The notes under the pieces were generated by a model that worked only from the letters and a program-made list of their open reading frames with translations, made no database searches and was not told the origin of the DNA. A stretch of DNA of 64,000 nt from Micromonospora sp. MP36 (GTDB lineage Bacteria > Actinomycetota > Actinomycetes > Mycobacteriales > Micromonosporaceae), in the NCBI RefSeq assembly GCF_008119785.1, contig NZ_VSFA01000004.1, positions 186,001 to 250,000 on the forward strand, written 5' to 3'. Below, in pieces: positions 49,116 through 57,213 of the stretch; the first letter of the stretch is position 1; every line of letters begins with the position of its first letter. The position numbers and the translations under genes are program-made.

Positions 49116-50918
49116 TCAGGGGCGCGCCCAGCGGCCGACCACCGCTGCCGCGCCACCGCCCCGGCGGACCGGCTCGGCCGCGGCGACCATCCGGCCGTCG
49201 TTCAGGAACTCGATACCGGTCGCGGCGCCGATCTCCTCGGTGGGTGAGAAGGCGTGACCCGGGGGCAGGCCGCCGGCGTACGCGGTGATGAAGGCCGGCT
49301 CGGCCTGGGTGCTGGCGCCGTTGCGCTGTGATGCCCGTGGTGCCGCCAGCGCCTCCGGCAGGGTCATGCCCAGGTCGATCCGGTTGACCAGCATCTGCAG
49401 GACCGTGGTGATGATCGTCGCGCCGCCGGGCGTGCCGACCGCCAGGAACGGCCGCCCGTCGGCCAGCACGATGGTGGGCGACATGGAACTGCGCGGGCGC
49501 TTGCCCGGCGCCGGCAGGTTCGGGTCGGGCGCGGTGCCCTGGGTCGGCGCGAAGTTGAAGTCGGTGAGCTCGTTGTTGAGCAGGAATCCCCGACCGGGTA
49601 CGACCATGCCGTTGCCGCCGGTCGCCTCGATGGTCAGCGTGTACTCCACCACGTTGCCCCACCGGTCGGCCACCGTCAGGTTGGTGGTGCTCTTGCGGTC
49701 GTCGCGGGTGTCGGCGACCGCCGCCGCCGAGCAGCCGCCGTAGGCGCCGTCGGGGACGCCGGGTGCGACCGGCTTGGGCAGCGCCGCCGACGGGGCGATC
49801 TGGCAGGCCCGTTCCTTGGCGAACCCGTCGCTGAGCAGTTCGCGAAGCACGTTCGGCTGGGTGTGGTCACCGACGTACCGGTTGCGGTCGGCGAACGCCA
49901 GCGCGCTGGCCTCCAGGTAGTGGTGCATCGCCTGCGCCGGGGTCATCGACCGCAGGTCGAACTGCTCGAGGATGTTGAGCGCCTCCCCCACCGCGGTGCC
50001 GCCGCTCGACGGGGCGGACATGCCGTACACCTCAAGGCCGCGGTAGTCCGAGCGGGTGGGCTCGGGGAAGCGGGTGCGGTAGGCGGCGAGGTCGGCGGAG
50101 GTCATCCCGGCCGGGCGGATCGGGTACGGCCACGAGCCGACCGGCTGCGCCGCCACCGGCGGGTGCTGGACGGTGGCAACCACGTCGCGGCCGACCTCGC
50201 CCCGGTAGAGCACGTCGGTGCCCTGCTTGGCGATCAGCCGGTACGTCTCGGCGAGGTCCGGGTTGCGGAAGGTGCTGCCGACCGCCGGCGGCTGGCCGCC
50301 GGGCAGGTACAGCGCGCTGGTCGAGCTGAACTGCCCGAACGCGGCCTGGTTCCCGGCGATCTGGCTGGCGAAGGTCTCGTCGACGGTGAAGCCGTCCTCG
50401 GCGACCCGCTCGGCGGGCTTGAGCATCTGCGCCAGTGACCGGGTGCCCCAGCGGTCCAGCGCGTCCTGCCAGGTGAGCAGCGTGCCCGGCACGCCGGCCG
50501 ACAGCCCGCTGATCCGGGCCTCGTCGAACCGGTACGGCTGCCCGGTGGCCGGGTTGACGAAGCTGGTCTCGGTCATCGACGCCGGCGCCGCCTCGCGGCC
50601 GTCGATGGTGTGCACCCGGCCCCGCTTCGCGTCGTAGTAGACGAAGAAGCCACCGCCGCCGATGCCGGCCGAGAACGGTTCGGTGACGCCGAGGGTCGCC
50701 GCGGCGGCGACCGCCGCGTCGACCGCGTTGCCCCCGCGCCGCAGCACGTCCAACCCGACGGCCGTGGCCGTGGCGTCCACCGTGGACACGGCGCCGCCGT
50801 AACCGACGGCCACCGGCTCCTTGGGCGGGTCGGCCGGCTTCGCCTGCGCGGGAACTGCGGTCCCGGCCACCAGCGTGCCCAGCGCGATGGTCGTGGTGAG
50901 GATGGCCCGAGGTCTCAC
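49116..50918 (-). CDS. ggt: Gamma-glutamyltransferase (periplasmic/secreted)
   Basis: The 600-residue N-terminal nucleophile hydrolase has a signal peptide (MRPRAILTTTIALGTLVAGT to about residue 26). It shows LRRGGNAVDAAVAAAATLGV, GIGGGGFFVYYD and the autoprocessing site DRKSTTNLTVADRWGNVVEY with nucleophile Thr near 410. GMVVPGRGFLLNNELTDF and RPRSSMSPTIVL follow. It cleaves gamma-glutamyl bonds of glutathione and similar compounds. It diverges from the hydrolase/P450 pair and follows the broken immunity gene. Confidence 0.95.
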   Translation of the reverse strand: MRPRAILTTTIALGTLVAGTAVPAQAKPADPPKEPVAVGYGGAVSTVDATATAVGLDVLRRGGNAVDAAVAAAATLGVTEPFSAGIGGGGFFVYYDAKRGRVHTIDGREAAPASMTETSFVNPATGQPYRFDEARISGLSAGVPGTLLTWQDALDRWGTRSLAQMLKPAERVAEDGFTVDETFASQIAGNQAAFGQFSSTSALYLPGGQPPAVGSTFRNPDLAETYRLIAKQGTDVLYRGEVGRDVVATVQHPPVAAQPVGSWPYPIRPAGMTSADLAAYRTRFPEPTRSDYRGLEVYGMSAPSSGGTAVGEALNILEQFDLRSMTPAQAMHHYLEASALAFADRNRYVGDHTQPNVLRELLSDGFAKERACQIAPSAALPKPVAPGVPDGAYGGCSAAAVADTRDDRKSTTNLTVADRWGNVVEYTLTIEATGGNGMVVPGRGFLLNNELTDFNFAPTQGTAPDPNLPAPGKRPRSSMSPTIVLADGRPFLAVGTPGGATIITTVLQMLVNRIDLGMTLPEALAAPRASQRNGASTQAEPAFITAYAGGLPPGHAFSPTEEIGAATGIEFLNDGRMVAAAEPVRRGGGAAAVVGRWARP

Positions 50919-51177
50919 GTGCGCTCCCGCGATCGGCGTGTGTGGACCTCCTGCCTACTCTCCTGGCCGGCGGTAGGCAACCCGAACATGTCGACTTTTC
51001 GAATTCCGGCTCGGCCGCCGCACCCCCGGCAGCCGTGCCGCCCGACCGGCGGTCGGCGGCTCTTCCGTTCGGTCCACGCGCAGGTTACGGTCGCTTCACA
51101 TCGCCAGCGTCCGCCTTGCTGGCTCTCCGGTCGTTCACCTCGGTCGCGGCGTTGCGACCGCGGAAGGGGTCGCCGTC

Positions 51178-51963
51178 ATGACGATCAGCCACAGCAGCAC
51201 CGGTGACTCCGACGCTGGTCCGATCAGCCTCGGTCACGGCCCCCGCAAGGTGCTGGCCCTGCACGGGTGGTTCGGGTCCGCGCGGGGCTGGGGCTGGCTG
51301 CCGGAGTTGATCGACACCGAACGCTTCACCTGGGCGTTCCTGGACTACCGCGGGTACGGGGCGCGCAGGGCGGTCGCGGGCGAGCACACGATCGCCGAGA
51401 TCTCCCGCGACGCCCTCGCCCTCGCCGACTCCCTCAGCTGGGACACGTTCTCCGTGGTCGGGCACTCCATGGGCGGCAGTGCTGCCCAGCGAGTGCTCGC
51501 CGACGCCCCCGGGCGGGTGGAACGCCTCGTCGGCATCAGCCCGGTCCCGGCCGGCGGGGTGCCCTTCGACCTGCGGGGCTGGGCGCTGTTCGACGGTGCG
51601 GCCGCCAACCCGGCCAACCGGCGCGCCATCATCGACCTCACCACCGGCAACCGGCTGTCCGGCCGCTGGCTGGACGAGCTGGTCCGGTTCTCCCTCGATC
51701 ACTCCAACCCGGAGGCGTTCGGCGCATACCTGACCGCCTGGGCACGTACCGACTTCACCGACGAGGTGAAGGGCAACCCGGTGCCGGCGCTCGCCGTCGT
51801 CGGCGAGCACGACCCGGCGCTGGGCGCCGACACGATGCGCGAGACCTGGCTGCGCCACTACCCCAACGCCCGCCTCGAGGTGCTCGCGAACGCCGGGCAC
51901 TACGCCATGTACGAGACGCCGGTCCGGTTGGCCACGGTGCTCGAGGAGTTCCTCGGGCAGTGA
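51178..51963 (+). CDS. Alpha/beta hydrolase, coupled to a cytochrome P450
   Basis: The 261-residue hydrolase has KVLALHGWFGSARGWG (oxyanion hole), SVVGHSMGGSAAQRVL (nucleophile Ser in GHSMG), AVVGEHDPALGADTM (acid) and LANAGHYAMYETPVRLATVL (His), a complete triad. The ATG at 51178 follows GGAAGGGG. Its TGA overlaps the P450 GTG, so the two are co-translated. A joint role, such as ester hydrolysis before or after hydroxylation, is inference. Confidence 0.9.
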   Translation: MTISHSSTGDSDAGPISLGHGPRKVLALHGWFGSARGWGWLPELIDTERFTWAFLDYRGYGARRAVAGEHTIAEISRDALALADSLSWDTFSVVGHSMGGSAAQRVLADAPGRVERLVGISPVPAGGVPFDLRGWALFDGAAANPANRRAIIDLTTGNRLSGRWLDELVRFSLDHSNPEAFGAYLTAWARTDFTDEVKGNPVPALAVVGEHDPALGADTMRETWLRHYPNARLEVLANAGHYAMYETPVRLATVLEEFLGQ

Positions 51964-53279
51964 GCGTCGATCCGGCGCCCCTGGTCGACCCCCGCACCTA
52001 CCTCGACGGCGTCCCGTACGACCTGCTCGCCGAGCTGCGCGCGGCCAGCCCGGTGGTGTGGGTCGAGGAGCCGCCGCTGCTCGGGCTGCCCGGCGGGCCG
52101 GGCTTCTGGCTGGTGCTCCGGCACGCCGACGTGCAGGACGTGCTCAAGCAGCCACGGCTCTTCTCGTCCTGGCTCGGCGCCACCCAGATCCGTGACCCGG
52201 CCAAGCCGGAGGATCTCGGGTACGTGCGGCGGATGATGCTCAACATGGACCCGCCGGAGCACGGCCGGCTGCGCCGCCCGGTCGCCCGCTCGTTCACCCC
52301 GCGGGCGGTTGCCGCGCTGGAGGCGTCGATCCGCGCGAACGCGGCGGCGCTCGTCGAGCGCGTGCTGGGCGACGCGGACGAGGGTACCTGCGACTTCGCC
52401 CGTGATCTCGCCGCCGACCTGCCGCTGCTCACGCTCGCGGACGTGCTCGGGGTGCCGGAGCCCGACCGCTGGCTGCTGTACGACTGGTCGAACCGGGTGA
52501 TCGGGTTCCAGGATCCGGACTACGCGGTGTCGGCCGCGTTCGACCCGCGGGCCGGCACCGCCGCGGCCCGCGAGGCGCTGCGGCACCGACCGGCCCCGGA
52601 CGCCGACGGCCGGATGCCGGATCCACGGACCCGAGCCGGCATGGCCGACCTCTACGCGTACGCGCACCTGCTGGCCGAGGCGAAGCGCCGCGACCCGGGA
52701 CCGGACGTCATGTCCATCCTGCTGGCGCAGCAGGGCGACGACCGGCTCTCGGTGGACGAGTTCGAGAACATGTTCTGGCTGTTCGCCGTGGCCGGCAACG
52801 AGACGATCCGCAACGGGCTGCCGGGCGCGATGATCGCCCTGCTGGAGCACCCGGCGGAGCTGGAGCGGCTACGCCAGGACCCCGCTCTGTTCGACACCGC
52901 CGTCGACGAACTGCTGCGCTGGTGGACGCCGGTGATGGTGTTCCGGCGCACCGCCACGACGGACACCGCCGTCGGCGGGGTGCCGGTGCGGGCCGGGGAC
53001 AAGGTGGTGGTCTCCTTCGCGTCGGCCAACCGCGACGAACACGTCTTCGCCGACGCCGACCGGCTCGACCTCACCCGCCACCCCAACCCGCACCTCGTCT
53101 TCGGCCACGGACCGCACTTCTGTCTCGGCGCGCACCTGGCCCGGTGCCAGCTGCGCACCCTGTTCGAGGCCCTCCTGGCCCGCACCGCCAGCATCACGTA
53201 CGCGGGCCCGCCCGCCTATCTGCGCTCGAACTTCCAGCGCGGCGTCAAGCGCCTGCCGATCCACTGGCGGCGCCGCTGA
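51960..53279 (+). CDS. Cytochrome P450
   Basis: The 439-residue soluble bacterial P450 has the I-helix motif FWLFAVAGNETIRNG, the K-helix ExxR in VDELLRWWTPVMVFRR and the haem-binding loop FGHGPHFCLGAHLARCQL with the axial Cys. HGRLRRPVARSFTPRAV is the usual C-helix region. The layout is CYP125/142-like or a related class I type that needs external ferredoxin; none is encoded nearby. The GTG at 51960 overlaps the hydrolase stop. The substrate is unknown. Confidence 0.93.
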   Translation: MSVDPAPLVDPRTYLDGVPYDLLAELRAASPVVWVEEPPLLGLPGGPGFWLVLRHADVQDVLKQPRLFSSWLGATQIRDPAKPEDLGYVRRMMLNMDPPEHGRLRRPVARSFTPRAVAALEASIRANAAALVERVLGDADEGTCDFARDLAADLPLLTLADVLGVPEPDRWLLYDWSNRVIGFQDPDYAVSAAFDPRAGTAAAREALRHRPAPDADGRMPDPRTRAGMADLYAYAHLLAEAKRRDPGPDVMSILLAQQGDDRLSVDEFENMFWLFAVAGNETIRNGLPGAMIALLEHPAELERLRQDPALFDTAVDELLRWWTPVMVFRRTATTDTAVGGVPVRAGDKVVVSFASANRDEHVFADADRLDLTRHPNPHLVFGHGPHFCLGAHLARCQLRTLFEALLARTASITYAGPPAYLRSNFQRGVKRLPIHWRRR

Positions 53280-53602
53280 TCGGGCTCCCGCCCGACCTCC
53301 CCGCTCGCCGGGAAAACCCAACAGCCACACCAACTTTCGTCCGGACGTGACAAAAGTCAACGCCTGGCAGGTGAAAGCTATGGACATATCGACATTAGTT
53401 TTGTAGCGTCGGCCGCGCGACCACGTGTTTCGTCGATGTAAACCGACCGGCCGCGCAGCTGGCCGCGTACGCCGCGGGCAGCGCTGGTCGACGCCGTGCC
53501 CGGCGGCGCAGCGTTGCCCAACCGCCCGGATCCGTCCCCTGAGAACGAACAACAGTACGTCCCCGACCTGCCCCGACCAGTCCTCACCCGAAGGAGAGGC
53601 AG
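53280..53602. other. Intergenic region before the first sugar-dehydrogenase module
   Basis: No gene is seen in these 323 bases. A weak TCGGGC/GCCCGA hairpin (53280-53295) follows the P450 stop. The middle (about 53370-53410) is markedly AT-rich, with ATGGACATATCGACATTAGT, and probably carries the promoter of the next gene. AAGGAGAGG precedes the ATG at 53603. Confidence 0.5.
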
Positions 53603-55714
53603 ATGAAGAGACGACTCGCGCTCGCCGTAGCGGGCCTGACGGCAACCGCCCTCGTCACCACACCAGCCGTCTCGATGGCCGAGCCCGGCACCACGGGCGC
53701 GCCCCCCGAGTCGAGCTTCCAGAAGGTGACCCTCAACGACCACCCGGGCGAGCCGATGGACCTCGCCGTGCTGCCCGACAGCCGGGTGCTGCACGTGACC
53801 CGAGCGGGCGAGGTCTGGCTGCACGACCCCACCTCGGGCCGCAACACCCTCGCCGCGACGCTGGATGTCTACCGGCACGACGAGGAGGGCCTGCAGAACG
53901 TCGCGATCGATCCGAACTTCGGCAAGGCCGGCAACAACTGGGTCTACCTCTACTACTCGCCGCCGATGAACACCCCGGTTGACGACCCGTCGACCCCGAA
54001 CGTCAACGAGGGCGACGCGCCGGCCTGGGGCACGGCCGCGGACTTCGCGCCGTTCAAGGGCGCGATCCGGCTCTCCCGGTTCCGGTTGGTCAAGGACACC
54101 CTGGACCTGTCCACCGAGCAGCAGATCCTCGACGTACCGGTCGACCGGGGCATCTGCTGCCACGTCGGCGGGGACATCGTCTTCGACGCCAAGGGCAACC
54201 TGTACCTGTCCACCGGTGACGACACCAACCCGTTCGAGTCCGGCGGCTACACCCCCATCGACGAGCGCGCCGGCCGCAACCCGGCGTACGACGCGCAGCG
54301 CAGCTCCGCCAACACCAACGACCTGCGCGGCAAGATCCTGCGCATCAAGCCGCGTGACGGCGGGGGATACACCATCCCCGACGGGAACCTCTTCCCGGCG
54401 GGCACGCCTAAGACCCGGCCCGAGATCTACCTGATGGGCCTGCGCAACCCCTTCCGGATCGAGTTCGACCGCCAGGCCGACGAGCTCTACGTCGCCGACT
54501 ACTCCCCCGACGCGGGGGAAGCGGATCCGCTGCGCGGGCCGGCCGGGCACGGCAAGTGGGCCGCCGTCCGCAAGGCCGCAAACTACGGCTGGCCCTACTG
54601 CGCCACCGCGCAGCTGCCGTACGTGGACTACGACTTCGCCACCGGCCGGTCCGGGCAACCGTTCAACTGCTCCGCGCCGATCAACGAGTCGCCGCACAAC
54701 ACCGGCCTGCGCGACCTGCCGCCGGTGCAGCAGCCGGACGTCTGGTACGGCTACGGCGCCTCTGCGCAGTTCCCGGAGCTGGGCACCGGCGGCATCGGGC
54801 CGATGGCCGGGCCGGCGTACCACTTCTCCTTCCCGACCACGCGGGGCCGCGCCCCGGTGGCGTGGCCTGCCTACTACGACGGCGTTCCGCTGTTCCACGA
54901 GTGGACGCGGGACTACGTGAAGGGCTTCCGGCTGAACGCCAGCCGTGACCTCACCGGCATCGAGCCGGTGCTGCCCTCGTTCACCTTCGACAACCCGATG
55001 GACCTGGAGTTCGGTCCCGACGGCGCGCTCTACGTGCTCGAGTACGGCGACGGTTTCTTCAGCGAGAACCCGGACGCGCAGCTGGCCCGGATCGACTACA
55101 TCGGCTGGAAGGGCAACCACACCCCGGTGCCTCAGGCATCGGCCACGCCCACCAACGGGCTCGCGCCGCTGACGGTCACGTTCTCCAGCGAGGGCACCAC
55201 GGACTACGACGGCGACCGGCTGTCGTACGCGTGGGACTTCGACAACGACGGCAAGGTCGACTCGCGGGTGGCGAACCCGACGTTCACGTACCAGAAGAAC
55301 GGCCTCTACCACGCCACACTCAAGGTGAGCGACCCCGGCGGGCTCTCGGCCGCCGCGTCGGTCCGGGTCGTGGTCGGCAACGCCGAACCCGTGGTGGAGC
55401 TGGTCAAGCCCGTCGCGGGCCAGCCGTTCACGTTCGGCGACACCGTGCAGTTCGAGGTACGGGTGACCGACGATCAGCCGGTGGACTGCGCCCGGGTCAG
55501 CGTCACGTACATCCTCGGCCACGACTCGCACGGCCACCCGCAGACCACCGCCAACGGCTGCACCGGCTCGATCCAGACGACGGTGCCGTCCGGCCACGAC
55601 CCGGAGAAGGACAACCTGACCGCCGTGTTCGTGGCGTCCTACACCGACCCGGGTGACAGCGGGCTGCCCGCCCTGACCGGATCGGACGAGGTCGTCCTGG
55701 TTCCCTCGAAGTAA
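53603..55714 (+). CDS. Secreted PQQ-type sugar dehydrogenase (GSDH fold) with PKD domain
   Basis: The 703-residue protein has a signal peptide (about 1-28, MKRRLALAVAGLTATALVTT). A six-bladed propeller of the soluble glucose/sorbosone dehydrogenase type (about 40-500) follows, with PMDLAVLPDSRVLHVTRAGE, LYLSTGDDTNPFES, NTNDLRGKILRIKP and GLRNPFRIEFDRQADELYVA. A PKD domain (about 505-593, YAWDFDNDGKVDS) and a last beta-rich domain (594-703, ILGHDSHGHPQ) end it. The last domain recurs in the larger protein at 57.2 kb. It would oxidise sugars outside the cell. The next gene encodes a secreted sugar isomerase-like protein. Confidence 0.87.
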   Translation: MKRRLALAVAGLTATALVTTPAVSMAEPGTTGAPPESSFQKVTLNDHPGEPMDLAVLPDSRVLHVTRAGEVWLHDPTSGRNTLAATLDVYRHDEEGLQNVAIDPNFGKAGNNWVYLYYSPPMNTPVDDPSTPNVNEGDAPAWGTAADFAPFKGAIRLSRFRLVKDTLDLSTEQQILDVPVDRGICCHVGGDIVFDAKGNLYLSTGDDTNPFESGGYTPIDERAGRNPAYDAQRSSANTNDLRGKILRIKPRDGGGYTIPDGNLFPAGTPKTRPEIYLMGLRNPFRIEFDRQADELYVADYSPDAGEADPLRGPAGHGKWAAVRKAANYGWPYCATAQLPYVDYDFATGRSGQPFNCSAPINESPHNTGLRDLPPVQQPDVWYGYGASAQFPELGTGGIGPMAGPAYHFSFPTTRGRAPVAWPAYYDGVPLFHEWTRDYVKGFRLNASRDLTGIEPVLPSFTFDNPMDLEFGPDGALYVLEYGDGFFSENPDAQLARIDYIGWKGNHTPVPQASATPTNGLAPLTVTFSSEGTTDYDGDRLSYAWDFDNDGKVDSRVANPTFTYQKNGLYHATLKVSDPGGLSAAASVRVVVGNAEPVVELVKPVAGQPFTFGDTVQFEVRVTDDQPVDCARVSVTYILGHDSHGHPQTTANGCTGSIQTTVPSGHDPEKDNLTAVFVASYTDPGDSGLPALTGSDEVVLVPSK

Positions 55715-55733
55715 CCCCATTGAAGGAGTCACC

Positions 55734-56681
55734 ATGTGTTACGGATACGACGGGCAGGCCGCGCTGCGGCGGTCCGTCATGGACCGGCGGAGCCTGCTGC
55801 GCGGGTCGCTGGCGGCGCTCGCCGGTGTCGGGTTGGCGTCGACGGGGATCGGTGCGACGGCTGCGGCGGCGACCACCCGCCCCACCGGACGGTCGCAGGT
55901 GCCACCGGGCCTGATCAGCATCCAGCTGTGGACGGTACGCGACGCGCTGTGGGGCGCGCCGGGCTACGACGCGACCCTCACCCACCTCGCCCGGATCGGC
56001 TACCCGAAGGTGGAGCTGGCCCTCGGCTACTTCGGGCGTACCGCTGCCGAGCTGCGCCGGTTCCTGGACAGCATCGGCATCAAGGCCAGCTCCAGCCACG
56101 ACGGGATCAGCGACAACGCCGCCGGCCTGGCCCAGAAGATCCAGAACGCGGTCACGCTGGGCCAGTCCTACCTGGTGGTGCCGTACCTGTACTCCGAGCG
56201 CGCGGACGACTGGAAGCGCTGGGCGGAACAGATGAATGTCGAGGCCGCGGCGGCAGCCGAGGCCGGCCTGCGCTACGGATACCACAACCACGCCCACGAG
56301 TTCACCATCGACCTCGGTGGTGGCAAGCGCCCCTGGGACGTGCTGACCGCGGAGCTGGACCCCAAGCTCGTGCACCTGGAGGTCGACATCTACTGGGCCG
56401 TCACCGGCGGCATCAACTCCGGCGACGGCGTGGCCGACCCCGAGGGCTTCACCCTGGACGTCATTCGCTCCGCGCCGCAGCGGGTCCTGCAGTACCACGT
56501 CAAGGACCGGCACGCGTCCGACGGCGACATGGCCGACCTGGGCACCGGGATGATCGATTTCGCCCGGATCTTCCGGGCTCACTCGGTGCAGGAGTACATC
56601 GTCGAGAACGACACCCCCGATGTGACGCCCCAGCGGACGGCCGAGGTCGGCTACCGATACCTGCGCAACGTTCGGTTCTGA
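55734..56681 (+). CDS. Exported xylose-isomerase-like TIM barrel (sugar isomerase/epimerase)
   Basis: The 315-residue protein starts MCYGYDGQAALRRSVMDRRS at an ATG after AAGGAG. The MDRRSLLRGSLAALAGVGLA stretch is Tat-signal-like. The AP-endonuclease-2/xylose-isomerase barrel has KVELALGYF, RYGYHNHAHEFT, VHLEVDIYWAVTGG, LQYHVKDRH and EYIVENDTP, which supply the Glu-Asp-His-Glu metal site usual in this family. It lies 19 bases after the dehydrogenase gene. A keto-sugar epimerase or eliminase role is possible but not shown. Confidence 0.85.
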   Translation: MCYGYDGQAALRRSVMDRRSLLRGSLAALAGVGLASTGIGATAAAATTRPTGRSQVPPGLISIQLWTVRDALWGAPGYDATLTHLARIGYPKVELALGYFGRTAAELRRFLDSIGIKASSSHDGISDNAAGLAQKIQNAVTLGQSYLVVPYLYSERADDWKRWAEQMNVEAAAAAEAGLRYGYHNHAHEFTIDLGGGKRPWDVLTAELDPKLVHLEVDIYWAVTGGINSGDGVADPEGFTLDVIRSAPQRVLQYHVKDRHASDGDMADLGTGMIDFARIFRAHSVQEYIVENDTPDVTPQRTAEVGYRYLRNVRF

Positions 56682-56707
56682 CGAACCCCGGAAAGGAGTC
56701 TTGACGG

Positions 56708-56769
56708 ACACCAGGGCCGGCGGGCGGAGCAGCCATTCTGCCGCGCTGCCGAACTGCCGGCCCTGGTGT
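56708..56769. terminator. Long inverted repeat after the first sugar module
   Basis: ACACCAGGGCCGGC (56708-56721) and its exact complement (56756-56769) can form a 14-bp stem around a 34-base loop, 27 bases after the isomerase stop. It probably ends the dehydrogenase-isomerase transcript. Confidence 0.65.
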
Positions 56770-57129
56770 TCACCTACTACGATATTGCGGCCACTCAGGT
56801 GGCCGACCGGAGCAGATAATCGGCCCGGCCAGCTCCCTCGACGGAGGGGGCATTCAACTGTGCAAAAGGAACTCGACGGCCCCGGCGATCGCATATTTTC
56901 CACGCCGTTGGGCGGCCCCGCCGAAATGGTCGGGGGTATCGCCAGCATCCCGCCGTCCCCTCGGCATCCGCCGCCCCCGCGTCAGCTGACCGCGCCCGCC
57001 CACCAGGGCGGCGGCGCAGGTCGTGGCGCTGAGTAGCCGCCCTCGGAGCGAGCAGCCGCAGCTGGCGCCGCCGCAGCCTGGATTCTCGGCGAGACGCCGT
57101 CACCCGAAAATACGGGTCCCGTCGAAATA
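56770..57129. other. Intergenic stretch without a convincing gene
   Basis: GGAGGGGG at about 56841-56848 precedes a GTG near 56861 that opens a short frame (VQKELDGPGDRIFSTPLGGP). This frame becomes Pro/Gly-rich and ends at 57036 without family similarity. It is not called as a gene. The rest holds no recognisable feature before the promoter at 57130. Confidence 0.4.
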
Positions 57130-57182
57130 TTGACCCATCGAAATAGATCTCGTAAGGTGCAAGCAAATGTGAAAGCGCTTTC
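57130..57182 (+). promoter_or_regulatory. Promoter with LacI/CcpA-type palindromic operator
   Basis: TTGACC (57130-57135), a 17-base spacer and TAAGGT (57153-57158) form a good primary-sigma promoter. Just downstream of the expected start lies GAAAGCGCTTTC (57171-57182), a perfect 12-base palindrome. Within TGAAAGCGCTTTCC it matches the cre/LacI-family consensus with a central CG. The position suits repression by a sugar-responsive LacI-family protein; no such regulator is in the window. Confidence 0.75.
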
Positions 57183-57213
57183 CTACCACCGTCCCCCGTT
57201 GAGGAGCGCGTGT

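Noticed and set aside
56861..57036. Short frame VQKELDGPGDRIFSTPLGGP after GGAGGGGG
   Set aside because: It becomes Pro/Gly-rich, has no family resemblance and overlaps the region before a strong promoter; coding not supported.
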